From Isochrysis galbana (lineage: Eukaryota > Haptophyta > Isochrysidales > Isochrysidaceae), in the NCBI GenBank assembly GCA_018136815.1, contig CM030934.1, forward strand, positions 1,272,979-1,336,978: a DNA stretch of 64,000 nucleotides. Direction: 5' to 3'. The position numbers were made by a program, and so were the translations under genes. Shown piece by piece: positions 1 through 10,206 of the stretch. The notes under the pieces were generated by a model, which ran no database searches, was not told the DNA's origin, and saw only the letters and a program-made list of their open reading frames with translations. The stretch's first letter is position 1; each line of letters starts with the position of its first letter.

Positions 1-326
1 GGCTGGGGCATGGCCCTGGCCCCTCCTGCCTCTCCCTCGCTGGCGCTCCGAGCCCCTGCGGGTCGACTGGAGCTGGCTGGGGGGTCCTGAACAGGGGGGC
101 CCAGGGGGAGGAGTGGCTGGTCAGAGGGATGGGCTGGCCACGACAGGCCAGGGCGGGCGAGTCAGGCGTGCCTGTGGGGAGAGGAATGGGTCAGCATGGC
201 AGTGTGCTCCTGGCAAGCCATCAGGCGTGCCAGGAGAGTGGGTGGTTCCTCCCCCATGGCAGGGGAGGAGTGGAGAGAGAGGGGGGCTCGTGCCCCCCCA
301 TGGGCGAACTAAGTATAAACTTAGTT
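1..326 (-). mobile_element. 5' fragment of LINE-like element (subfamily B), running off the left edge
   Basis: On the minus strand a hairpin (stem arms 307-313 and 320-326, 6-nt loop) is followed 5 nt later by an ATG at 301-299 and an open, Pro/Ser/Gly-rich frame that runs off the window. The same arrangement and related sequence recur at 33230-33679 (-), 35239 onward (+) and 54050-54179 (-). I infer the 5' end of a retroelement ORF1. Nothing catalytic is visible in this piece. Confidence 0.5.
307..326 (-). promoter_or_regulatory. Hairpin directly upstream of LINE-like ORF1 start
   Basis: Inverted repeat AACTAAG / CTTAGTT around a 6-nt loop, ending 5 nt before the minus-strand ATG at 301-299. 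It is one member of a recurring hairpin-ATG signature; see the findings. Confidence 0.6.
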
Positions 327-754
327 CTGGGTTGGCTAGGATATAACATTAATTATTTTATTTATTTATTTAGGTTGTTCTAGTGCTCGTACTGGGACAA
401 GGACAAGCTCCATGGCATGCATCATTCGTCGTCTGAGCGATCTCGATCTCACGCAGCGGGGTGTTGCAATATGCTCGCACAACACCATCGCCAGTGTAAA
501 CGACGTGAAATAGCGTGACACGTGTAGCGCGTGTGATGATGCATGTGATGTGCAGGTGCTTGTGGGGACCAAAGGCAGCGCTCAAGGCAATCATGATTAT
601 ACATGCGCAGCGCTGATACATGATTGCATAAGCACAGCGCCGATTCATGATCCGTCCCGAACTCTCTGGAATGAGGACCGGGTACAGCATGAGCGTCGAC
701 TGCGTCGGCAGTCGGCAGGACCATAGGTCACCATCATCATGACACTTGGAGGGG

Positions 755-1780
755 TCACGAGGTAATACCCAAAATGCCTAGGGTGTCCTTTGCTCCTTGC
801 GCTGCTACGGAGTCGCGAGAGCCACAAGCGGACCGAAGTCCGCTGACAATATCGGAAAGAGCAGCAAGCTGCGGCCGCAGCTGTGGTCGATCTGCGAGGA
901 TTTCCATCGCATGGACGGCCTGGCGCTGTGTTCCAGGCACTCGTGAGGCGCACAATCGGCCGACGACTTGTGGGAAGGAGATCTCTTCCTCGGCCATGGC
1001 GCCCATTGCGGCTGCTGCTGTGAGGACATGCTCCTTGAGAACACCAGAAGCCGCAGGATTTAGGATGACGTGTGTAAGTGCACCGAGTGCACCTGAAGCC
1101 ACGATTCGCAGCTGGTTGGCTGGTGTGTCTGCGAGATTGTTGATAAGGGCAACTATCAGGATGCTGAGCTCATCACCACACCGAGGCAGGCGGCCGAGCA
1201 GCACGTCGAGCAGCCCGGTGCCATTGCGGAGGCCGTCGGCTTGCAGGAGCAGCGTGGTGCACCCACCACCGTGCATGCTCACGGCGGTCAGGACACGCAA
1301 TGCCAAAGCAGGCAGCTTGGGCTCATCGGACAGCATGAGGACGCACATCAAGGCCACCAAGCTCATCTCCGGGGCGAGCGCCGCCTTCGCGGCGTTCGCG
1401 TCCGCCAGCACTACCTCCAGCTTTTCCAGAGATGCTTGAGCAGCGGCCATGCTGCACGATCCTGAGCAGAGCGCCTGGATATAAGGAGCTGCAGCGCATG
1501 CACCACCTGCAGGGGCAGATACACGGATGCCCCAGGCTCGTGTTACTGCGATGAGGAGCTCGTACCGACGTTCGAGAAGCGCACCCTCTTGCAAACAGAG
1601 ACGCCGCTCCACCTCAACCCGCAGGTCTTGCATGTTAGTCTGCCATAGTTCGCCGTTCTTCTCGGCCAGCACAGCGCCCACCTGGGCCGTGAGGTCTGCA
1701 GCCGCCATCGTCGAGAACGAGGGGTCTCGAACTATTCTGGAATCGTCGACCATGAACGTGAACGGAAGGAGGACGAGCAT
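755..1780 (-). CDS. ARM/HEAT-like alpha-helical repeat protein, hypothetical
   Basis: A 341-codon open frame rich in Ala/Leu helices with repeating motifs such as LALRVLTAVSMHGG, LIVALINNLADTPANQLRIV and VHAMEILADRPQLRPQL, the look of armadillo/HEAT repeats (about residues 100-335). Such folds are protein-interaction scaffolds; no specific partner can be named. The first 24 residues are hydrophobic and may be untranslated. A start at the internal Met (about 1708, MAAADLTAQ) is equally plausible. It lies head-to-head with the pseudouridine synthase gene, and the 228-bp gap between them could hold a shared promoter. No intron is needed. Confidence 0.7.
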   Translation of the reverse strand: MLVLLPFTFMVDDSRIVRDPSFSTMAAADLTAQVGAVLAEKNGELWQTNMQDLRVEVERRLCLQEGALLERRYELLIAVTRAWGIRVSAPAGGACAAAPYIQALCSGSCSMAAAQASLEKLEVVLADANAAKAALAPEMSLVALMCVLMLSDEPKLPALALRVLTAVSMHGGGCTTLLLQADGLRNGTGLLDVLLGRLPRCGDELSILIVALINNLADTPANQLRIVASGALGALTHVILNPAASGVLKEHVLTAAAAMGAMAEEEISFPQVVGRLCASRVPGTQRQAVHAMEILADRPQLRPQLAALSDIVSGLRSACGSRDSVAAQGAKDTLGILGITS

Positions 1781-2008
1781 AGCAATTAGGTTCTAAGATT
1801 TCTCTACTCTAGATAAGAGAGGCCCAAGATCGAACGAACTCGCAGTCTCGCAGCCGATCTATTGTTTGAAGTTGTTACCAGGGTTCTTTACTTGCTTACT
1901 GAGCACTCACTCCGATCTGACGAGGAGAGAGGAGAGGTTCGTTGTGGACCACTGAATGATTCTGTTAGTCGTAAAACAAGAGTCTCCCGACGACGGACGA
2001 TGTGAGGG

Positions 2009-2791
2009 ATGGCGCGTGTCGGCCGCTCGCTGGAGAAGGCTCTCGCCGCCACCGGCAACTTCTCGCGCAGTCAGGCAGCGAAACTGATCAGCGAGAACCG
2101 AGTCACACTCAACGGTCATGTTTGTCGGCGGCCCTCAGTCCGTGTGACCGCCAGTGCCGACGCAGTCGCTGTGGACGGCAAAGTCATTGCTCTTGCAGAG
2201 GCCACTGCACGCCTGTTCAGGTTCCACAAGCCGGCTGGGTTCATCACGACTCGCTCAGACCCGCTTGGCAGGCCTACTATCTTCTCCATCCTTCCACCAG
2301 GCCTGCCGCCCGTGAAAACTGTCGGCCGCCTCGACATGGCTACGGAAGGCTTGTTGCTGCTCACCACGTCTGGTCCCTTGGCCCGCTTGCTCGAGTTGCC
2401 ATCCACAGGCATGAAGCGAACATATCGTGCACTTGTCGCGACGGGTCCGGAGCGTCGAATCACGGATGCCATGATAAGCTCACTCGGAGAAGGCCTCAAG
2501 CTGGCGGATGGTACGTGCTTCCGCCCGATTCTAGCAAAAGGGCTGAGCCTGGACGAGCGACAAGGTGGAAAAGGCTACCAATGGGTACACATGACTCTGA
2601 CCGAGGGCAAGAAGCATGAGGTTCGTCGTGCCTGGTCCCACTTTGGCTTCTCAGTCACTCGATTAGTGAGAGAGAGCTTCGGGCCTTTTGAGCTTGGGGA
2701 TCTGCAGCCGAGGCAAGCGGTAGAAATCAAGGGTTCTGCGGTCGAGGCTTTGATGAATCAGCTTGACCGGGCGCATCCTCATGCATGTTGA
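2009..2791 (+). CDS. Pseudouridine synthase, RsuA/RluB/RluE family
   Basis: 260 aa. Residues 4-50 form an S4 RNA-binding domain (SLEKALAATGNFSRSQAAKL...VTLNGH). Residues 72-250 are the catalytic domain, with the family signature GRLDMATEGLLLLTTSG at 106-122. The Asp of GRLD (109) is the expected catalytic residue. KHEVRRAWSHFGFSVTRLVR near residues 205-225 is the conserved family C-terminal motif. The family isomerises uridine to pseudouridine in rRNA. No plastid or mitochondrial presequence is seen: the S4 domain begins within five residues of the Met. That could mean cytosolic/nuclear action or a missed 5' exon. Single exon, TGA stop, so TGA is a normal stop codon here. Confidence 0.9.
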   Translation: MARVGRSLEKALAATGNFSRSQAAKLISENRVTLNGHVCRRPSVRVTASADAVAVDGKVIALAEATARLFRFHKPAGFITTRSDPLGRPTIFSILPPGLPPVKTVGRLDMATEGLLLLTTSGPLARLLELPSTGMKRTYRALVATGPERRITDAMISSLGEGLKLADGTCFRPILAKGLSLDERQGGKGYQWVHMTLTEGKKHEVRRAWSHFGFSVTRLVRESFGPFELGDLQPRQAVEIKGSAVEALMNQLDRAHPHAC

Positions 2792-3678
2792 CCGCTCTCC
2801 AGCCCGCCAGCTGTTGCTCAGTGATGAGCCAGGACAGGTGTTGGCGCTGCTGTGGTGGCGACAGGTGTGAGTGTCTGCGCTTTGCTTGCCAGACTTCCGT
2901 GGCCTTGGTCTTGCTTGGTCCTTGCTTCATGCTTCTCGATCGTCCCCACTTGCATGCCAATACGTATAATAGATCAATAATAGTTTGAGCGTGTGCGTGT
3001 GCGCTGTGTGCAATGGATAGCTGCGTCGTTGTCGCCGGTCATAATAATAAAAATCTGAAGATTCTGGATTCTGGGCTACACACCTACTAGTTCCAGGTTT
3101 CCCCATTTCTACTCCGACATCGCCCTTGCCCTTAACTTCCCTCCCTCCACCTCCTCCCTCCGCTCCTATTTATCATTTATCTTCTTTATCCAATTATATT
3201 TACGCATGTCCCACGGCGGTTTCCGTGCTTCTTTGCGAGCCCATCCTTATGCCTTGGAATTTGGCCTCGTTCTCGTTGGTTTTGCCACCTGTTGCGTTTT
3301 CGTGTATTATTAACCCATCGGAGGGCTCGTTTGAGACTTTCGTAGTCTCTCAGACATCAGTCTCTCGTTATCTCGTTATGAGTGCACTAAGCATTGTTAT
3401 GATTGTGAGTTGCTGCTGCAGGCCGCGCCACACACACACACCTAGAAACTATACAACTATCGTTAGGTTGGCAGAGTAGCATAGTATGTGTGCGTGCACA
3501 CTCCATATTCTGCTAGATCGAAAGAGAAGCGAGCTCTACCCCCCCCTCCTGCCCCCAAGGTTTGAGCGTAAGCATCTGCCAAGGTATACGTAAGTGCAGT
3601 AAGGTGAAGGTGTAGGCAAAGGGCGAGGGGGGTTGGCTTTTCGCACTCTTGCTGCCTCTTGAGTATCACAAAAATCAA
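2792..3678. other. Intergenic, repeat-bearing
   Basis: No convincing gene. It contains a repeat beginning near 3050 (ATCTGAAGATTC followed by GGGCTACACACCTACT) that recurs at 56218, 62095 and, reversed, 48667, then C/T-rich sequence. The AATAAT/AATAAA-like stretch at 2965-3055 could serve 3' end formation of the pseudouridine synthase transcript. Confidence 0.4.
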
Positions 3679-4843
3679 TCAAATTGCATTCATCAATGAC
3701 CACCCTCTCTCACAATAACTGGGGCCAGTGGGTGTAACAGCCCAAGTGGAGCGCAAGGGATGGGACACCGGCAACACAGACCACTTCTGACGCAATTCAC
3801 GCTCGGCATGCTGCACAATTGCATCCATCTCACTCAAAGCAAAGCGCTCATCCTCCTCTTCACACTTCCCAGGTGGAATCATTGGCCAGTGGGGAGTTCC
3901 GGTTAGACCGTTGAATGTGCACGTGTTGATTGACACAACAGCCTTGCGCGTCTTGAAACTAGGCACGCCACAAACAGGCACATGACACACATACTCGATA
4001 TACGATCCTGGGAGGAGCTTGGTCATGTCAAGAAAGCAAGCTCGCCCGCCAGTGATTCGAAGAGAGCCAGTTGCCACGTCCGGACGGACGACATGGCCGA
4101 GCAGAAACGCTGCGGCGCCTTCGAGAGTTTGAACAATTGAGAAGTGACGAACGGCCCCAGGTTCTTTCTGTGTCGCATACGATACGCCGGGCAACGCACC
4201 AAACGCTTTCACAACACTGACGCCCACCTCATCATAACACACCTGTGGGACATCGAAAAGGTATCGATAGCGAGGAACTCGGTCACGAATGGTCTTGCCC
4301 AGCATGGTGTTGAGGATGCCTTGGCGGACGTAGTTCATGCCGAGTTCCGTCTGCACATTCTCCTTGAAATCATTGATCTTTGAGGCCGGGTAGATGTTGC
4401 TCTCTAACTCCCACGTGTCCCCCTCAGGCCCGTAGCCGCTCCAACGGATCGCGATGTGGTTGGACCCGCCGCGCCGCACCATGCCCACCACCTTGTCCAC
4501 CTGCCAGTCGCCCTCCAGGACCGTGTTCGAGGTGAGCGCGCGCTTCGTACCTGATGGGTCATGCACGCAGGAAAGCGTAAAGCGTAAGTCAGCGCATTAT
4601 GTGGCGGTCCCGCGCGTGCATGCGGGGCTATGATGTATGTGCTAATGCATGTATACCCGTCCACCCACCCACAAAACTCGCGTTCCGCAGTTCTGGGTCC
4701 CTTCCCCCGCCCCCCTCGTGAGCGTGCGTGAGCGGGTGTGCGAGGCCAGGCTGGGGAGGGTGTGGGTGGTGCGAGCGCGTGGAGGAGCACCACAAGCAAC
4801 CCTCTGAGGGTGTTGGGGGAAGGCTCTTACCCGATCGCGGCAT
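3679..4843 (-). CDS. Chromodomain protein, two exons with a 13-nt first exon
   Basis: The long exon (4550-3679) encodes a chromodomain at about residues 18-58 (WQVDKVVGMVRRGG...IRWSGYGPEGDTWELESNI), with the aromatic and WEL...N features of the fold. The remaining ~235 residues are not recognised. A donor GTAAGA at 4830 and an acceptor CAG at 4553-4551 give a 280-bp intron. Joining exon 4843-4831 to 4550 keeps frame exactly (885 nt, 294 aa, start MPRSGTKRAL). A start at 4566 without the intron is the alternative. Chromodomains usually bind methylated histone tails, so a chromatin role is likely. Chromodomains also occur at the ends of some retroelement integrases, but no integrase is present. 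Confidence 0.75.
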
Positions 4844-5281
4844 GGGCCAGCGTCAGATGGCCGCCACACCACGGGGGGGCTCGGCAGGCCACTGACCGCG
4901 ACGGCCGCCACCGTGAATGTCGTTTCTCACGAAAACGAAAATAATAAAACTCCCGTGAGTAGCTGGCCCACCCCCTAGTCTGCCACAGTGTATCTATAGT
5001 CTCTAGTCGTCTCGGCGGGGGTACATCACGTTGAAAATTGTATTCTTGTAGAGCATCTTGTTGGCTAGCATACCTAGCCACATACACCGGACGAGCCATG
5101 CACCAACCGCGCACACCCGTATCGCGGGGTAGGGGCTCCGTTGCTCCGTTGCCGTCGAGGGCTACGGAAGACAACACACAACACTAAGGTTATACTCACA
5201 CAAGAAGAAAACTCTGACGCTCCATGAGGAAAGAGGAACTCACCCTTAGGAGTACCTTGCGTTTCTTTCGGTCTTGCCGGC

Positions 5282-6067
5282 GTGATCGCCATGTCGACAG
5301 TGTGGGTCGCCCTCGTGAGCCTGGCGGCTCGCGGTGGTCCTTCGTCCATCAACCCAGGCAATTCTCTGTCACGCTCGATCGCCTTGCCGTTCCTCCCGCG
5401 GCCTCGTGTGCTTGACGGGAGCCTGGTTGGCGATTACGGCTTTGATCCCATGGGCATTGCATCCTCGGATTCCCTGCTGCGACTACGAGAAGCGGAAGTG
5501 CGCCATGGCCGTCTCGCAATGGTCGCAACATGGGGCTGGCCGATTGCCGAAGTAGGCTTGGGCATCGCTACCCGCGTGGTGCCTCCGTCATCCGTCTGCT
5601 CAGGTAATGGTTGTGCCATTGACACCCCACTCAGTGCCAATGCACTGACGCTCGAGTCTATTCGATTAGTATCCTTTGTTTATTGGGGTGTGCTATTTAC
5701 GGCTGCTGTCATCGGTGAGGTGATTGCGGCAAGACGGCAGTCGCTACAAGATCCGCGGGGCAGTTTTGACCCGCTCGGCCTGTCAGCAGTCGCAACCCTG
5801 CAGGAAAAGAAAAGATTGCAATTGGCAGAAATCAAGCATGGACGTCTATCCATGTGCGCCCTAGCCTTCGTCTGGGCCCGTAAGTGGCTCATGGAGCCAT
5901 CTTATACTTTCGCTCACCAGCTGTGGGGAGAGACATGCGTTTTCAACCTCAAGGCTCAAGCTGCAGGCTTCTGCTACGAACAGACCGTGTCTTCATTCGA
6001 CTTTGTACTCTCTTGGGAAATTCTCTTCAGGGTATTGACGGGGTACTATTCCGAGCCCTACTTTTGA
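5282..6067 (+). CDS. Light-harvesting complex (chlorophyll a/b- or a/c-type) protein
   Basis: 261 aa. DGSLVGDYGFDPMG (45-58) is the LHC N-terminal motif. EAEVRHGRLAM (70-80) and EIKHGRLSM (183-191) are the pigment-binding signatures of the first and third membrane helices, with the Glu/His/Arg ligand residues intact. A hydrophobic stretch near 130-148 fits helix 2. SFDPLGLS (161-168) is typical of LHCs in red-lineage algae. The first ~20 residues (MIAMSTVWVALVSLAARGG) are hydrophobic and may be a signal sequence; Met4 is an alternative start. It would bind pigments in the thylakoid membrane. The odd C-terminus (HQLWGETCVFNL...YYSEPYF) is not recognised. Which LHC subfamily it belongs to cannot be settled by eye. 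Confidence 0.88.
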   Translation: MIAMSTVWVALVSLAARGGPSSINPGNSLSRSIALPFLPRPRVLDGSLVGDYGFDPMGIASSDSLLRLREAEVRHGRLAMVATWGWPIAEVGLGIATRVVPPSSVCSGNGCAIDTPLSANALTLESIRLVSFVYWGVLFTAAVIGEVIAARRQSLQDPRGSFDPLGLSAVATLQEKKRLQLAEIKHGRLSMCALAFVWARKWLMEPSYTFAHQLWGETCVFNLKAQAAGFCYEQTVSSFDFVLSWEILFRVLTGYYSEPYF

Positions 6068-6346
6068 CGCCCGCCTGACGCCACCCCGTCATCGACGCTG
6101 CCCTAGCCTCACGGACGAGTGCTAGTCCCCTCCAGTGTTGGCCGACTGGTTGGCCTCCAGTGCCCTTTCTCCCCTGCTCCTTTCCCTCTGCTCCCCCCCT
6201 TTCCCCGATCACCCCCTTCTCCCTCTTCTCTTAGTGTGTGAGGTGCTGGTGGTTAGCGGTTAGCAGCAAACAAACAGCAAGCGTGACAATGCATGCGGTA
6301 TGCGGCATACACATTTGTTGCTATAACCTATAACTTGCGCGATCAG
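6068..6346. other. Intergenic, pyrimidine-rich
   Basis: The 3' flank of the LHC gene, C/T-rich at 6165-6230. I see no gene or RNA here. Confidence 0.4.
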
Positions 6347-6364
6347 AAACTATTGTTATAGTTT
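6347..6364 (+). promoter_or_regulatory. Hairpin upstream of MERA start codon
   Basis: AAACTAT / ATAGTTT with a 4-nt loop, 5 nt before the ATG at 6370. Confidence 0.55.
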
Positions 6365-6795
6365 GACCTATGGAGCGTGCCGCGACCGCTCCCGAGCCCA
6401 AGGCGACCCTCGCCACCGCGCCCCACCTGGGACGCCCCATGCCGCCCGAGGCGGCTCGTCAGAAAGCCCTCTCAAAGCCCATCCAGCCCATCCAAACCAC
6501 ACCCGCGCAAGCGCGCGGGGTGGCGAGCACTGGCACCGAACACCGAACAGGTTGCTACCATGGCTCTGCGTAGCATGCAGGGGGTCTTTGAGACCCCCTC
6601 CAACAGTGGGAAACCCTCCCACCCAAGAGCACCTCATGTGGGAGGGCAGCTCAGCTGCCCTCCCCATGGTGGAAACCTCTATCATCAGTGCACCCAACAT
6701 GGGAGGGCACTTCACAACCATCAATCTCCTACGGAGAGCACCCTAAGCCTCTGTTTGAGCTGCCCTCCCACATGGTGGAAACCTCTAAAAAAAAC
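6347..6795 (+). mobile_element. LINE-like 5' fragment (subfamily A, ORF1 begins MERA)
   Basis: The hairpin (arms 6347-6353 and 6358-6364, loop TGTT) is followed 5 nt later by ATG at 6370 and a 67-codon frame starting MERAATAPEPK. Downstream, 6664-6765 is repeated at 18129-18228. The fragment has the ORF1 start but no reverse transcriptase, so it is truncated at its 3' side, the opposite of usual LINE truncation. Confidence 0.5.
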
Positions 6796-7213
6796 CTCTT
6801 AATATTCTCGCCGCGCGCGCGACCTCGCACCCTTACTGTGCAGCCACGTCCGCTCCTCTCCCCCCCCCTCCACCTGCCTTGCGGCCCGTCCCTCGTGCGC
6901 TACCTAGGGGCTGGGTGTGTGGGGTTTCCTGCAGCAGACGGCGTGTTCCGATCCCCGATAGGTTGTCCTCCTCTTCCTCCTGCGCCATCGGGCTATCGGT
7001 TGTTATTATATTGTATCGTGTGTCAGTGAGGTAGACGGTTGGTTCACGGTGTGGCCGAGGACGAGGGTCTGGTATGCAGGAGGGCCGCGGGTTGGGTTTG
7101 TGCGCTGTTATGCGAGTCTCTCCGCTATGCGGAGCGCTTGCGCTACCGCGGATAGGTTTGTGCCCAGCGATAGTGTGTCTTTGTCGTTGATTGTGAAAAC
7201 GGGGGCGCATAGT

Positions 7214-8499
7214 TCACGCGGGGACTTGAGTATAGGTTTCCTCCCTTGGGAGCGCGGCTAGTTTGCCGCCTTTGGTGCCGTTGATGTTGTATGTCGCGAC
7301 CCGGATCGGTCCTTCACCTGGGTACCCGAGGGTGGAGTCAAAGGTGAGCCTAGGGTGCGGTGGGTGGGCCGCGTCGCGGTCTATCGCATGCAGCCTTGCT
7401 AATAGGGCCGCCGCGCACTCTGGATGGAGGAAGAGGCACGACGGGCCGTTCAGACAGACCCCCGCGATCTTTTTGTGGGGGTGGAGGTGGCAGCGGATCG
7501 TGCATTTGTTGTCGATCCATGCACCTGGAATTTCGTGCGAGAGGTTGCAGCGGACTCCGCGTTTGTTGCGAAGGCAGAGGCCTTGCTTGAAGCGTGCGCA
7601 CGGCTTGGGTGGGTCTTTGCCCAGTGCCTCGCGAGCCGACTTGGGGCGGGGGGTGGTCTTCCAGCCCTCCCTGCGCTCTTTGCGTTTTGCCGCCTCTGCA
7701 TCGCATCCGCAGAGGCGGTGCATGGGGGTTAAGCCATGGGCTACTTCTGGGCGCCAGCCCTTGCATCCTTTGGTGCTGCCGTGTATCATTAGCTTGTGGC
7801 CCGATTGCAGCGCTTGGGGCATCTGCAACGGTTTGCACGCGCGGATCGCGTAGTTGACCGGCACCGCTTTGTTGTCGATGATTAGGATCAGCTTGCGCGG
7901 AAAGTTGCCCGCTAGGAAGTTACCTTGGACCGCTGAAATGTAGATGTGCCAGCGCGTGGAGTGAGCTACCTTGGAAACGAAGGTGCCGGACTCGCCTTCG
8001 AGCTTCATGCGTTCACGATTCCCCTTAAGGAAGGTGAAGCCTTCTTTCTCGATGGCCTTGACGATTACGCTCAGCGTGATGACGGAGGCTTGTGCTAGCC
8101 CCTCTGCTTCGATTACGACGTGGGCCGCCACGTCTTGGAGTGCCTCATACAGCGCTTTGCGCGACGAGGAGCCTTTCGTGTTGAGTTTGTTCTCGATAGA
8201 TTCGAACTTGATTTTCACCTTGACTTTGACGTTGTGGACCTTGATCGTGGTGTGCTCGCCGTAACGAGTTTGGAATTGCATCATGCAGTCTTCGTTCACC
8301 CCGATGTGCCATGGGCCCTTCGAGGATCGGGCCCAGAAGTCGGGCTCGGGGTCCACACCCTCGAGTTCGAGTAGAAGCTCGACAATGGCGGCATAGACCG
8401 TCGTGTCGAGTAAGGTGAGGTCGCCCTCTTGATGGAACGACATGTCGTACGTGGCATCTGTGTTCACATTGGTGTCCTCATCTTCTGAGTCTGGCTCCT
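7214..8499 (-). pseudogene. LINE-like ORF1, 3' part, running into the start of an endonuclease domain
   Basis: About 428 codons continue, in frame, the N-terminal part at 18104-17574 from which a copia element separates it. The frame shows an acidic start (EPDSEDEDTN), a central region repeated in decayed form at 36185-37030, and Cys/His clusters CARFKQGLCLRNKRGVRCNLSH and CTIRCHLHPHKK...CLFLH that look like zinc fingers. It ends with IRVATYNINGTKGGKLAAL, the opening motif of an APE-type endonuclease of non-LTR retrotransposons. It stops at 7214 with no further endonuclease or RT, so the element is 3'-truncated or rearranged here. It is not expected to be mobile. Confidence 0.7.
8495..8499. 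repeat. Target-site duplication, left copy (CTCCT)
   Basis: CTCCT at 8495-8499 matches CTCCT at 17574-17578, immediately outside the two 612-bp LTRs. Confidence 0.85.
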
Positions 8500-9111
8500 T
8501 ATCACAGAGTGCCGTCATCTGCCAACACAACCCATTGGTCCTTACCGATAGAATCGGCTTTACCGATAACTTTGTCTGCCAGATTCCTTTTCATCAAGTC
8601 ATCAGCCTCTTTCATCATGTGCACCACCTTCTGGACTCTTCTCTACATTATCATCTGCAGTCGATGCACATCGAGTTCTTAGGGTTCCCCGAGTCATTTG
8701 CACATCGACTTCTAGACCTCGCCTTCATCTTGGGGATCTCAGCTCACTCTAGATCGACTTAGTGCACCTAAGGAATCTCACCTTCATCAACACTCACGAC
8801 GCTTCATCGGCTCATACTAAGGCAACACTCGCCGATTCCCTAAATCCTTGATTCCTTCTTTGTTCCCTCGCACGCCTTCCTGTTTGTCTCAGAGTATTAT
8901 CCAAAGAACCGTGGTGGGGTATATGTAAGGGTTTGTGCGTGCGTGATTGTTGTAGAATCACCGTGCCCCAGGGGTATCTTGAGTTCCCCAGTGCCCCCAG
9001 GTGTCCCAGGTTCTGACCCCTTACCTCTGTACCACTGTCTCTCTCACTGTCTGTCATGACCCTTCTGCTTTTTGTTGCCGCTCTGGCTGCTTCCTGGCAT
9101 CCAGCGCGATA
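8500..9111 (+). repeat. 5' LTR of copia element
   Basis: 612 bp, repeated at 16962-17573. It begins TATCACAG and ends GCGATA. The terminal TATC/GATA are inverted relative to each other and replace the usual TG...CA. Confidence 0.88.
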
Positions 9112-9125
9112 TGGAGCTCCCACCC
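9112..9125 (+). other. Probable primer binding site
   Basis: TGGAGCTCCCACCC starts directly at the LTR edge. A PBS conventionally begins with TGG, the complement of a tRNA 3' CCA. The tRNA cannot be named from this window. Confidence 0.55.
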
Positions 9126-9390
9126 AGGTCTGTGCCACTGCCATGCCTCTGCCCATGCCTGCCTGCCTGTCCCTGCCAGACTCGCACTCGCTCGTCGCAC
9201 TCGACGAGCCTCGAACTGCAGCATGCGCACCTCACCGCAAGCGAGCGTCATCCCATTGCACCAAGGGGGAGACCTTGGGGGCAGTGGGATGGGCCCTCTT
9301 CCTCCCCTGCCCCTTCTGTCTGCCTCAGGGTGAGCCCTCTGCAAAAATCTGCGATGAACTCGTGTCGAAGAACGCCGTCACCGGCGTCTT

Positions 9391-10141
9391 TGTGGAAATC
9401 AAAGCCGCAGCTTGGATTGTAACGAGATGAACGAGATGTAACGAGATGGCCTGATGGCCCGACGACGAGATGAACGAGATGGCCTTGATGGCCCGACGAG
9501 ATGAACGAGATGGCCCTGGGGCCCGACGAGACGAACGAGATTTTCGGGTAACGGAACTGGACGAGGAGTTTCCCCACTAAGCTTGGTCGTAATGCGGTGA
9601 AACCGATTTTCGGAGACAAGCGGGAAACCGGGGCGGAAGGAACTGGCAAGGAAGCCGGCAGGAAGGCAGAGGAAATGTCTTGGCAAGGCGACGGAGGCAG
9701 GATTTTTAACGGTAGACGGAGTGCAGAATTTTAACGGTAGGAAGGCAGGATATTTTTAACAGTAGGAAGAGGCAGGATTTCTAACGGTAGACGGAGAGCG
9801 TGGAATTTTTTTAATGGTAGAAGAAGAGTGCGGAATTTAACTGTAGAAGAAGAGCGGAGAGGAGAAGGAGCGGGGCTCGAACTGCAGAGCGCTCCGTCCG
9901 GACTCGAACTCGCGACCCAGAGCAAAAGGTTGGTGGAGGCGGTGGATTGAACCACTATGCCACGCGAGAGTTTACGTAGCCATAGGGCCGAGGGGATGGG
10001 CTGAGAACCGCCCTATATACTCTGGGTTTTTGTCTCTTCTTTTTCACTTTTCTTCTTCTTTCTTCCTCTGTTCTTTTTACTGTTTTACTGTTTTTTTTTA
10101 CTGTTATTTCTTTTTGCCTCTGAGACATCGCGAATGCGACA
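9391..10141 (-). repeat. LTR copy 1 of TRIM-like element
   Basis: Contains short tandem motifs (ACGAGATG-type near 9420-9540, TAACGGTAG-type near 9710-9850), a tRNA-like stretch on the minus strand near 9893-9967, and TATATAG near 10014-10020. Confidence 0.8.
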
Positions 10142-10206
10142 CCCCCCGACTTAATCACGAGCGTCCTCGCGAGCCTTCTGCAAGCGGAATCCTTATGTCT
10201 CTAAAT

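Noticed and set aside
7263-7853. Plus-strand 196-codon frame
   Set aside because: Antisense shadow of the LINE-like ORF1, whose minus-strand frame has zinc-finger and endonuclease motifs.
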